From the NCBI RefSeq assembly GCF_902501965.1, contig NZ_CABWID010000016.1, positions 1 through 64,000 on the forward strand: a stretch of 64,000 nt of DNA, written 5' to 3'. Shown here piece by piece: positions 57,013 to 64,000 of this stretch. The notes under the pieces were generated by a model, which saw nothing but the letters and a program-made list of their open reading frames with translations, made no database searches and was not told the origin of the DNA. Each line of letters opens with the position of its first letter. The first letter of the stretch is position 1. This DNA comes from Collinsella sp. AK_207A. GTDB lineage: Bacteria > Actinomycetota > Coriobacteriia > Coriobacteriales > Coriobacteriaceae. Made by a program: the position numbers and the translations under genes.

Positions 57013-57030
57013 CAACGAAACCGTTCGTTG
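57013..57030. promoter_or_regulatory. Candidate TetR operator
   Basis: CAACGAA-ACCG-TTCGTTG, a perfect 7-bp inverted repeat with a 4-nt spacer, in the 157-nt region between the divergent radical SAM and TetR genes, close to the TetR start. Placement fits autoregulation and control of the radical SAM gene. Outer GTGTC/GACAC arms are also seen. Confidence 0.6.
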
Positions 57031-57068
57031 TGTTCTCTATTCGACACGTGGTAAGGGGGCTGGGGATT

Positions 57069-57674
57069 ATGTCACAGCAAGAGAAGCGCACCGATCGGCG
57101 CATCGTTCGCAGCAGGCGTGCCATCATCGAGGCATTCGGTCGCCTTTTGGAGGAGCGGGACATAGACAAGATCACCGTCTCCGCCATCGCGCGCGAGGCC
57201 AATATCGACCGTAAGACCTTCTACGTGCACTTCGGCACCATCGACGGGCTCCTGGATGCCTTGGCCGAGGACCTTGTGCAGACCATCGTGGACGAGGTGG
57301 AGGAGGCGCTCGACGGCAAGGCACCGGTGGAGGAGCCGGAACGCGCGGTCCACACGTTCTTCACCACGATTAACGAGGTGGTCTGCCGCAACATGACGCT
57401 CAACCGCCGGCTCATCGAGAGCAGTCCCATGGACACGCTGCTCGAACGCGTCCGCAAGCCCTTTGAGCGCCTGATTCGCGAACAGCGGGTCGTGCTGGGC
57501 GAGGTTTCCCCCGAGCTGCTGGAGTACTACACCTCCTATGTGTTGGGCGGCATCATCTCGGTGTACCGGCACTGGATGCTCGCGGGGAGCGACGTCTCCA
57601 TCGACCGCGTGGCGGACGTGGCCGACGCCCTGACGATGAACGGCCTGGCCTCGCTCGAGGGGCAGCTGCGCTAG
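57069..57674 (+). CDS. TetR-family transcriptional regulator
   Basis: A 201-aa regulator with an N-terminal TetR helix-turn-helix: RRAIIEAFGRLLEERDIDKI, then TVSAIAREANIDRKTFYVHFG. The C-terminal helical ligand domain is without recognised signature. The ATG at 57069 is preceded by a G-rich stretch and gives a family-typical N-terminus; a longer frame begins at 56973 but lacks a ribosome site. Probably controls the divergent radical SAM gene. Confidence 0.9.
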   Translation: MSQQEKRTDRRIVRSRRAIIEAFGRLLEERDIDKITVSAIAREANIDRKTFYVHFGTIDGLLDALAEDLVQTIVDEVEEALDGKAPVEEPERAVHTFFTTINEVVCRNMTLNRRLIESSPMDTLLERVRKPFERLIREQRVVLGEVSPELLEYYTSYVLGGIISVYRHWMLAGSDVSIDRVADVADALTMNGLASLEGQLR

Positions 57675-57794
57675 GGCGGCGAAAAAACTCCGTTCGAGCG
57701 GTCGCTGGCACCGGGTCCCGCGGGGAGCATCTATACTCTCCCTGGCGGGATGCTCGCTCCCGCGCTCATGTGAACGCACCGGGAAGGAGCGATC
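57675..57794 (+). promoter_or_regulatory. Intergenic region upstream of the serine dehydratase
   Basis: TATACT near 57733 is a possible -10. CGGGGAGCATC and GATGCTCGCTCCCG can form an imperfect hairpin across it. No gene. Confidence 0.4.
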
Positions 57795-59396
57795 GTGACC
57801 CGTTCTCCGTCGCTTGCGACAACCTCCGCCTTCGAGATCCTGGGGCCCGTGATGGTGGGCCCCTCCTCTTCTCATACCGCCGGTGCGCTCCGGCTTGCCC
57901 GGGTCGCGGCGGGTTTGCTCGAGAGACCGGTCGTCCGTGCCGTCTTCACGCTTTGGAACTCCTTTGCGCATACGTATCGGGGACACGGGACCGATCGCGC
58001 GCTCGTGGCGGGCGCGCTGGGCCTTGAGACGGATGACGAGCGCATACGGGATTCCTTCGCCCTCGCGCGGGAGCGAGGGCTGGCCTTCTGCTTCGAGGTG
58101 GCCGGCGACGACGACGCGCTGCACCCCAACACCGTGGACATCGAATTCGAGGACCAGGGCGGTACGCGGGTGGTCGTGCGCGGCGAGAGCCTGGGCGGCG
58201 GCCGCGTGCGCATCTGCCGCATCAACGGCGTGGCGGTGGACGTGACGGGGGCCTACACCACGCTCTTCGTCTCCCACCGCGACGCGCCCGGCGCGCTCGC
58301 TGCCTGCGCGGACGCGGTGGCGACGGCGCGCCTGAACATCGCGTTCTGTCGCACGTACCGGATGGAGCAGGGTGGGAGCGCCTACACGGTGTTCGAGATG
58401 GATGGCGCCCCGGACACGTCCGTGCTGCCGCGTCTGCGCTCGCTTCCGCTGGTCGAGACGGCCACGTTCATCCGCGTGCCGGGCTCCGCCACGGCGCTCG
58501 CCCCGGGCGTGACGGTGCCCGAGCTCATCGAGGACGCCCGGGGGCTCGAGGCGACGTGCCGGGAACGGGGTTTGACCATCGGGGGCGTCATGCGCGTGCG
58601 CGAGGAGCGCCTGCAGGGTGCGGACTTGGCGGAGGAGCAGATGGCCCAGGTGCTTCGCGTCATGCGCGAGGAGGTGCGCGCGTCCATCGAGCGGCCCCGC
58701 CCCTCGCTCGGTGGGTTCATCGGCGGGGAGGCACGAGCGGTTGCCGACGCGGCGCCGAGCGTGGGGGATGCGCTCCTGGGCGCCGTGCAGTCCCGCGCCA
58801 CGGCCTACGCGCTCGCTGTGCTCGAGCGGAGCGCGGCCATGGGCGTGATCGTGGCGGCCCCCACGGCGGGTTCCGCCGGCGTGGTCCCCGGTTGCGTGCT
58901 GGCGCTCGCCGAGTATCTGGGGTCGGAGGACCGCATGGTGGAAGACGCGCTCTGGTGCGCCGCTGCGGTGGGGCTTCTGCTTTCCACCGAGGCCTGCGTG
59001 GCGGGCGCGGAGGGCGGGTGCCAGGCCGAGGTCGGCTCCGCTGCCGCCATGGCCGCCGCAGCACTCGTGCAGCTCATGGACGGCACGCCCGCCCAGTCAC
59101 TCGATGCCGCGTCCCTCGCGCTGGGGAACCTGCTCGGGCTCGTGTGCGACCCTGTGGGCGGGCTCGTGGAGGTGCCCTGTCAGAACCGCAACGCGATCGG
59201 CGTCGCCGCGGCGTTCTCCTCGGCTCAGCTCGCGCTCTCGGGCGTGGGAAGCCTGGTTCCTTTCGACGAGATGACGAAGGTGATGCTCGCGGTTGGTCGA
59301 GCGATGCCGCCCTCGCTTCGCGAGACGGCGCGCGGGGGTATCGCGCAGGCGCCATCCGCTTTGGCGGCGTGCGGGGCATGCGGTGGTTGCGCGTAA
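57795..59396 (+). CDS. sdaA: L-serine ammonia-lyase, iron-sulfur type, fused beta-alpha chain
   Basis: A 533-aa one-chain enzyme. The N-terminal beta half has LGPVMVGPSSSHTAGALR and an ACT-type segment (near residues 150-220). The alpha half has cluster and active-site marks: EGGCQAEVGSAAAM and LVCDPVGGLVEVPCQNRNAI. The tail CGACGGCA is Cys-rich. It deaminates L-serine to pyruvate and ammonia via a [4Fe-4S] cluster. GTG start with GGAAGGAG upstream. Split subunits occur in Firmicutes; the fused form is common elsewhere. Confidence 0.93.
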   Translation: MTRSPSLATTSAFEILGPVMVGPSSSHTAGALRLARVAAGLLERPVVRAVFTLWNSFAHTYRGHGTDRALVAGALGLETDDERIRDSFALARERGLAFCFEVAGDDDALHPNTVDIEFEDQGGTRVVVRGESLGGGRVRICRINGVAVDVTGAYTTLFVSHRDAPGALAACADAVATARLNIAFCRTYRMEQGGSAYTVFEMDGAPDTSVLPRLRSLPLVETATFIRVPGSATALAPGVTVPELIEDARGLEATCRERGLTIGGVMRVREERLQGADLAEEQMAQVLRVMREEVRASIERPRPSLGGFIGGEARAVADAAPSVGDALLGAVQSRATAYALAVLERSAAMGVIVAAPTAGSAGVVPGCVLALAEYLGSEDRMVEDALWCAAAVGLLLSTEACVAGAEGGCQAEVGSAAAMAAAALVQLMDGTPAQSLDAASLALGNLLGLVCDPVGGLVEVPCQNRNAIGVAAAFSSAQLALSGVGSLVPFDEMTKVMLAVGRAMPPSLRETARGGIAQAPSALAACGACGGCA

Positions 59397-59412
59397 CGTG
59401 CGTGTGGAGCAC

Positions 59413-59434
59413 TGACATGCTGAGAAGCATGTCA
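59413..59434. repeat. Hairpin after the serine dehydratase gene
   Basis: TGACATGCT-GAGA-AGCATGTCA, a perfect 9-bp stem with a tetraloop-sized interior, 16 nt after the stop. No U-tract, so its role (termination, stability or protein binding) is open. Confidence 0.6.
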
Positions 59435-59515
59435 GATGGTCTGTTCGGGGTCATGAGAGATGCGCCCTGTCCGCCCAAACGGGTATAATGCGGCGTCAAG
59501 CGAATAGATCTGTCC

Positions 59516-61225
59516 ATGAGTGAACACGAAGCGAGCACCATGACCGAAACGAACTACAACCGCACGACCCGTCCGCCGCTCAGCGCCGTTCCGGGTATGA
59601 CCGCGCCCGCCGCGACGGGTCGGACCGCGCAGCGCTCCCACGCCGCGGCGACAACCGCCTACCAATCCGCAGCTGCGCACCGCAAGGGCGCTCAGGGTGC
59701 CGGTCAGGGCAGCCACGGCGGCAAGCCCCGTCGCGTGCATCCCGCTCTGGTGACGCTCATCGCCGTCGCCGTGATCGCGCTCGTCGCCTACGCGGGCGGC
59801 GTGGTCGCCTTCTCGAACGTCTTCTATCCCAACACCGAGATCGCCGGCGTGGACGTCTCGCTCATGACGGCCAAGACCGCTGCCGCGCGCGTGGAGTCCT
59901 CCGCGGTGAACTACAAGCTCACGATCAAGGGCAACGACTTCACGTGGGAGTACAAGCCCGAGGACTCCTCCTCGCTCGTGGATGCCTCCGCCCGCGCGGA
60001 CGAGATCCTCCAGGAGAACGCGCCCTTCTCATGGCCGTTCCGCTTGGCTCGCGCGCTCTCCGATACGAAGAGCGTCGTATCGACGGGCACCGTTGCGAGC
60101 GGTTCCGAGGCGGACCAGGCCGTGGAGGCCGCGAAGAGCATCGAGCTGCCGAGCAGCTTCAACTTCGACGACTTCACCCAGCGCCTGGCCGCGGCGTGCG
60201 AGGAGTACAACCAGGGTCGCAGCGGCACCTTCGACGCCGCGAGCGCCTTCGATGCCGACCAGGGCAAGTTCACCCTGGAGAAGGCCAAGGCCAACGTGAA
60301 AATCGATACCGAGAAGGTGACCGCCGCCGCCAAGGTCGCGCTTGCCGACTTGGACACGTCCATCAAACTCGATGCCAGCTTCTTCGACTCGCTGGCGGCC
60401 CACGCCACCGACGAGCAGCTGACCCGGGCGATCGACGCCGCCAACAAGCTCGTGGCGCATACCATCACGCTGACCATGGCGGGTTCCGCGGTGGCCACGC
60501 TCGACCCCGCCACGCTCGAGCAGTGGGTGACCTTCGGCGATGATCTGAGCGCGACCTTCGATATGGACGCGATGACGGCCTGGCTGCGCCAGCTCACGAT
60601 CGACTCGCTCGACACCGTGGGCACCGAGCGCACCTACACGCGCCCGAACGGCAAGGTGGTCACCGTGAACGGCGGCACCTACGGCTGGGAGGTCAGCTCC
60701 GCGGAGCTGGCAAAGCAGGTCCAAAGCGCGGTGCAGACGGATGGCGACCAGACCATCGAGGTCGCTACCACCTCCAAGGCCGACATCTTCACCAAGCGCG
60801 GCGAGCGCGACTGGGGCGCCTTCATCGACGTCGACCTGACCGAGCAGCATGCCTACCTCTACGACGCGAGCGGCAACCTCCTGTGGGAGAGCGGCATCAT
60901 CTCCGGCAACCCCAACAAGGGCGATGACACCGCCACGCCCACGGGCGTCTACCGCATGCTCCAGCCTTCTCGCGACACCACGCTCATGGGCAAGAAGGAC
61001 GAGTCCGGTAAGCCGAGCTATCAGACGAAGGTCTCGTACTGGATGCCCTTCGTGGGCAGCGCCATCGGCCTGCATGACGCGAGCTGGCAGGCGTCCGCGA
61101 GTTTCTCCAACCCCTCTGCGTACCTGAGCGTGGGCAGCCACGGATGCGTGAACCTGCCGCCCGCCAAGGCGGCCGAGCTGTACGACAAGGTCGCTTCCGG
61201 CCTGTGCGTGGTGGTGCACTGGTAA
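59516..61225 (+). CDS. L,D-transpeptidase (YkuD) with an N-terminal peptidoglycan-binding-type region
   Basis: A 569-aa cell-envelope protein. About 80 basic, disordered cytoplasmic residues are followed by one membrane segment (ALVTLIAVAVIALVAYAGGVV). Two repeats of a YkuD-associated domain (about 110-370) are followed by the catalytic YkuD domain with GLHDASW and the signature YLSVGSHGCVNLPP (Cys544). It forms 3-3 crosslinks or attaches proteins to peptidoglycan. TATAAT (59484-59489) lies upstream. Convergent with gltX across the hairpin repeat. Confidence 0.92.
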   Translation: MSEHEASTMTETNYNRTTRPPLSAVPGMTAPAATGRTAQRSHAAATTAYQSAAAHRKGAQGAGQGSHGGKPRRVHPALVTLIAVAVIALVAYAGGVVAFSNVFYPNTEIAGVDVSLMTAKTAAARVESSAVNYKLTIKGNDFTWEYKPEDSSSLVDASARADEILQENAPFSWPFRLARALSDTKSVVSTGTVASGSEADQAVEAAKSIELPSSFNFDDFTQRLAAACEEYNQGRSGTFDAASAFDADQGKFTLEKAKANVKIDTEKVTAAAKVALADLDTSIKLDASFFDSLAAHATDEQLTRAIDAANKLVAHTITLTMAGSAVATLDPATLEQWVTFGDDLSATFDMDAMTAWLRQLTIDSLDTVGTERTYTRPNGKVVTVNGGTYGWEVSSAELAKQVQSAVQTDGDQTIEVATTSKADIFTKRGERDWGAFIDVDLTEQHAYLYDASGNLLWESGIISGNPNKGDDTATPTGVYRMLQPSRDTTLMGKKDESGKPSYQTKVSYWMPFVGSAIGLHDASWQASASFSNPSAYLSVGSHGCVNLPPAKAAELYDKVASGLCVVVHW

Positions 61226-61227
61226 GT

Positions 61228-61449
61228 CGCCCCGCCCCGCGAGCGGTGCCGACGGGGCGCCCGTGCGCGCTCCGCAGCGAACTGAGGAAACCCTACGGGA
61301 AAAGCGCTGGAACCGACAGCGGCTACGTCTTGGATTCAAATCCCGATGACATTGTCGTTCTGTCGGTTCCAGCGCTTTTCCCGTAGGGTTTTCCAGTCTC
61401 GCGAGGACCCGCACGGGCGCCCCGCCGGCACCGCTCGCGGGGCGGGGCG
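61228..61449. repeat. Large nested hairpin repeat, copy 2 (shares a core with 7712-7836)
   Basis: Outer arms 61228-61267 and 61410-61449 are 40 nt each and match at 39 positions. Inner arms 61288-61319 and 61360-61391 are 32 nt and match perfectly, leaving a 40-nt terminal loop. Between them are TCCGCAGCGA (61271-61280) and CCAGTCTCGCGAGGAC (61393-61408), the same boxes as in copy 1. The element occupies almost all of the convergent ldt-gltX gap and could terminate both. 222 nt overall, much too long for a simple terminator. Confidence 0.85.
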
Positions 61450-61477
61450 TCGACCGGGACGTCTGTTCGGTATCTGG

Positions 61478-62968
61478 TTACAGCGCCATCGTGCGCGCGC
61501 GGGCGATGCGGGCCATGCAGTCGTCCTTGCCGATGAGCGCCATCGTCTCACCGAGCGGCGGGCTCACCAGGTTGCCGCAGGCGGCGGCGCGGACGGCCTG
61601 GAACACGACGCGCTTCTTGGCGTCGAGCTGCTCGGGCAGCGGCTCCAGGGCAGCGTCCACGGCCTCTGCCGTCCAGCTTGCGGCGGGGATGGCGTCGAGC
61701 GCCTTCGCGGCGGCGTCGAGCACGGCTCCCATGCCCTCCTTGGCGAGGCCCTTGGAGACGGCCTTCTCGTCGTAGACGAGCGTGTCGGCGGTGGCGAAGA
61801 TGGGGGCGGCGACCGTGGCGGCGTCGGCGGGCATCTTCGTGCGCGGCTTCACGATGGCGGCGAGCTGCTCCATCCAGGCGGCGGTGCGCTCGGCACCCTC
61901 GTCCAGCAGGCCCGCGCGAGTGAGCTCGGGCACGAGGATCTTACGCGCGAACTCGGCGTCGGTCATCGCGTTGATGTACTCGGCGTTCATCCAGTCGAGC
62001 TTCTTGGGGTCGAAGGTGGCCGGGTTCTTGGAGATGCGGTCCAGCGAGAAGCGGCTCGCGAGCACGTCGCGCGGGATGACCGTGGTTTCGCCGTCGAGCG
62101 ACCAGCCGAGGAGCGCCAGGTAGTTCACGAAGGCGTCGGACAGGTAGCCGGCGTCGCGATACTCCTCAACCGACGTGGCGCCGTGGCGCTTGGAGAGCTT
62201 TTTGCCGTCGGCGCCGAGGATCATGGAGATGTGGGCGAACTCGGGCACGGGCGCACCCAGGGCCTCGTAGACCATGACCTGACGCGGGGTGTTGGAGAGG
62301 TGGTCGTCGCCGCGGATGACGTGCGTGATGCCCATGGCGGCGTCGTCCACCACGGTGGTGAAGTTGTAGGTGGGCGTGCCGTCCGAGCGGATGATCACGA
62401 AGTCGTCGAGCTCCTTGGCGTCAAACACCACGTCTCCGTGCACGGCGTCGTGGATGTGGACGTCGCCGCGGTCCTCGGGCACCTTGATGCGCAGCACGTA
62501 GGACTCGCCGGCGTCCATGCGCGCACGGGCCTCGGCGGGGTCGATGTGACGGCAACGGCGCTGGTAGCCCTGGAAGGGGTCCTTGCGGGCACGGGCCGCC
62601 TCGCGGTCGGCCTCGAGCTGCTCGGGCGTGCAGAAGCAGGGGTAGGCGCGGCCCTCGGCGAGCAGGCGCTCGGCGGCGGCATGATAGATGTCCAGGCGCT
62701 CCATCTGCTTGTAGGGGCCAAACGGGCCGCCGATGTCGGGGCCCTCGTCCCAGTCGAGCCCGAGCCACTTCATGGCGCGAAGGATCACCTGGGTGTTCTC
62801 CTCGGTGGAGCGGGCCGGGTCGGTGTCGTCGATTCGCAGGATGAAGGTGCCATGGTTCGCGCGGGCGAAGGCCCAGTTGTAGATCGCGGTGCGCGCACCG
62901 CCGATGTGCAGCTTGCCCGTGGGCGAGGGCGCGAAGCGGACGCGGACGGGACGGTCTGGTGAGGTCAT
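61478..62968 (-). CDS. gltX: Glutamyl-tRNA synthetase
   Basis: A 496-aa class I synthetase. APSPTGKLHIGGARTA (HIGH) at the start and KKLSKRHGATS (KMSKS) are intact, and NHGTFILRIDDTDPARS is the family catalytic stretch. The start at 62966-62968 (MTSPDRPVRVRFAPSP) is standard; the longer frame to 63358 is not supported. Charges tRNA-Glu; a non-discriminating role (also tRNA-Gln) cannot be judged here. Confidence 0.97.
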   Translation of the reverse strand: MTSPDRPVRVRFAPSPTGKLHIGGARTAIYNWAFARANHGTFILRIDDTDPARSTEENTQVILRAMKWLGLDWDEGPDIGGPFGPYKQMERLDIYHAAAERLLAEGRAYPCFCTPEQLEADREAARARKDPFQGYQRRCRHIDPAEARARMDAGESYVLRIKVPEDRGDVHIHDAVHGDVVFDAKELDDFVIIRSDGTPTYNFTTVVDDAAMGITHVIRGDDHLSNTPRQVMVYEALGAPVPEFAHISMILGADGKKLSKRHGATSVEEYRDAGYLSDAFVNYLALLGWSLDGETTVIPRDVLASRFSLDRISKNPATFDPKKLDWMNAEYINAMTDAEFARKILVPELTRAGLLDEGAERTAAWMEQLAAIVKPRTKMPADAATVAAPIFATADTLVYDEKAVSKGLAKEGMGAVLDAAAKALDAIPAASWTAEAVDAALEPLPEQLDAKKRVVFQAVRAAACGNLVSPPLGETMALIGKDDCMARIARARTMAL

Positions 62969-63100
62969 GTGAGCTCCTTGCTCGAAGTTCTCGCTGGTGA
63001 TTCTGGGTAATAATAGTGCAATTGGCAACGGGTGTGAAATCGCCCGAGCGGGTGTCGGGGTGCGGCGCGATGCAGGTTCGCCGCGCCGAGGGAGGCCGGA

Positions 63101-63853
63101 GTGGCTGAAGCGGATATCTTGGTGGCGGCGCGCGATGCCGGGTACCGGCGCGGGAGCGCCCCCTCGTTCGAGTACGTGAACTTTCAGGCGCGTGCGGACG
63201 CGTGCCTCGCCCTGATCGGGTCGGAGGTTGCCGCGGTGCGCGACGTGCTGCTGGCAGTGGCGGGCGTTATCACCCCGACCACGGGGTCGCTCGTGGTGCG
63301 CGGCACGGAGCTGTCGGCGTCCCATCCGGCGGGCGATGGAGCGGCTGGCCGCTTGCACGCCCTGCTCGCACGGGGTCGCGGCGCGCGGATGCCGCGCGGG
63401 AGCGTGGGGCTGGGCGTCGTTTCCGGCGCCTTCGAGGTGGAAGGCGCGTTCACGGTGGAAGAGGCGGTGCGCCGCGAACGCTTGCTTCGCCGCGTGCGGA
63501 ATGCCGGCGACACCCTGGAATATCTCTCCTGCTTCGGGCTCGCCACCTATGCGGACCGAACGGTCGCCAGCCTGCCTCCCGAGGGCCGCGCCCGGCTCTC
63601 GGCGGCGCTCGCGTGCGCGGGTGGGGTTCGCGTGGCCTGCGTCGACCTGGCCGATCCGTTCTGCGCGGGCATGATGCGGGCATCCGCGGCGCGCGTCGTG
63701 GGCGACCTGGCGCGTATCGCGCGGGAGCAGTCATGCGCGCTCGTGGTGGGGACCGTCGAACCGACGGTGGCGGTCGCCGCGGACGAGGCATGTGCGCTCG
63801 ATCTGGACGCGGCGGACGCGCTTGCCGCCTGCAAGGGAGCTGATGCCCGATGA
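63101..63853 (+). CDS. Degenerate ABC-type ATPase-like protein
   Basis: A 250-aa protein that follows the layout of an ABC nucleotide-binding domain but without its catalytic motifs. The Walker A position reads ALIGSEVAAVRDVLLA, followed by GVITPTTGSLVVRG as in real ABC proteins (usually GLxxPTxGxVxxxG). The signature region reads VASLPPEGRARLSAALACA in place of LSGGQRQR. Walker B reads ACVDLADPF and the H-loop region GTVEPT lacks His. GTG start after GAGGGAGG. Its stop overlaps the next gene's ATG (ATGA), so the two are coupled. Likely a non-hydrolysing partner of that membrane protein; inference. Confidence 0.75.
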   Translation: MAEADILVAARDAGYRRGSAPSFEYVNFQARADACLALIGSEVAAVRDVLLAVAGVITPTTGSLVVRGTELSASHPAGDGAAGRLHALLARGRGARMPRGSVGLGVVSGAFEVEGAFTVEEAVRRERLLRRVRNAGDTLEYLSCFGLATYADRTVASLPPEGRARLSAALACAGGVRVACVDLADPFCAGMMRASAARVVGDLARIAREQSCALVVGTVEPTVAVAADEACALDLDAADALAACKGADAR

Positions 63854-64000
63854 CCTGGTTCAAACTGCGCTGGAAATCGCTCACGGGTGCATGGCGGGGA
63901 CGAGTTGCCCTCGTAGCGGCACTCATGGTTCCCGCTCTGGCCGTGCTCGTCCTCGCGCTCGGCGTGGCCCCGGCGCTCGACCGGACGGACCGCATTCCCG
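63850..64000 (+). CDS. Membrane protein (YhgE/Pip-like), 5' end only
   Basis: Runs off the window after 50 codons. MTWFKLRWKSLTGAWRGR then a hydrophobic segment (VALVAALMVPALAVLVLALG) fits the N-terminus of a multi-pass protein of the YhgE/Pip or ABC-2 type. The ATG overlaps the stop of the degenerate ABC protein by 4 nt. Identity cannot be settled from 50 residues. Confidence 0.6.
   Translation, partial: MTWFKLRWKSLTGAWRGRVALVAALMVPALAVLVLALGVAPALDRTDRIP

Noticed and set aside
57013-57030. CAACGAAACCGTTCGTTG as a second type of LexA box
   Set aside because: It lacks the GAAC...GTTC half-sites; a TetR operator is the better reading.
61320-61359. A tRNA T-arm-like string (GGATTCAAATCCC) in the loop of the large hairpin
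   Set aside because: The surrounding bases do not make a five-pair T stem or any other tRNA arm, so it is not a tRNA or a convincing attachment-site relic.

Overview
The window is a gene-dense, high-GC chromosome segment that reads like a Coriobacteriia genome (Collinsella or a close relative). That assignment is inferred from gene content: an anaerobe's superoxide reductase, formate-tetrahydrofolate ligase, a mannose-type PTS, the actinobacterial order rapZ-whiA-gap-pgk-tpiA with secG further on, and a divergent class I methionyl-tRNA synthetase-like protein. It opens on a 5S rRNA, the end of an rRNA operon. No prophage, integrase, IS element, CRISPR array or tRNA was seen. The only transposase-like gene is a REP-associated (RAYT, Y1) protein at 12.3-13.0 kb.

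Layout. 0-5 kb: 5S rRNA, superoxide reductase, a NAD-synthetase-like protein whose two active sites both look destroyed, and ruvCAB behind a LexA (SOS) box. 5-8.2 kb: one-carbon genes fhs and folD, a hairpin repeat, cold-shock protein. 8.4-16.5 kb: C69 dipeptidase, phasin-like small protein plus ABC1/UbiB kinase, RAYT, MetRS-like ligase, GNAT, DUF3267 membrane protein. 16.5-20.6 kb (minus strand): queA, queH, a tail-anchored coiled-coil protein and a membrane zinc-ribbon protein. 20.7-27.8 kb: alpha/beta hydrolase, copper operon copA-copZ-csoR with a CsoR-type operator, mnmA, an Rrf2/IscR-like regulator and cysK. 28-36.6 kb: glutamate-semialdehyde dehydrogenase, deoxyinosine glycosylase, uvrA (with SOS box), threonine aldolase, membrane EEP hydrolase, YaiI-like protein. 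36.8-40.1 kb: polar amino-acid ABC transporter with an unusual permease. 40.3-42.4 kb: ferrochelatase and a TIGR02452 protein. 42.4-53.6 kb: rapZ, whiA, gap, pgk, tpiA, gpmI, a relic of a family 1 glycosidase, a mannose-type PTS (IIAB, IIC, IID, DUF956), secG. 53.7-64 kb: oligopeptide-binding lipoprotein, radical SAM protein divergent from a TetR regulator, one-chain serine dehydratase, L,D-transpeptidase, a very long nested hairpin repeat, gltX, a degenerate ABC ATPase and the start of a membrane protein.

How it fits together. The 42-53 kb block links sugar uptake by PTS with lower glycolysis; ruvCAB and uvrA look like SOS-regulated repair functions; cysK, mnmA and the Rrf2 protein form a sulfur/Fe-S group; copA-copZ-csoR is a self-contained copper-efflux circuit. 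The most unusual items are the NAD-synthetase-like pseudoenzyme, the ABC-ATPase-like pseudoenzyme beside a membrane protein, the permease fused to a secreted domain, and two distant copies of a hairpin element that share an internal-loop core and might be mobilised by the resident RAYT.
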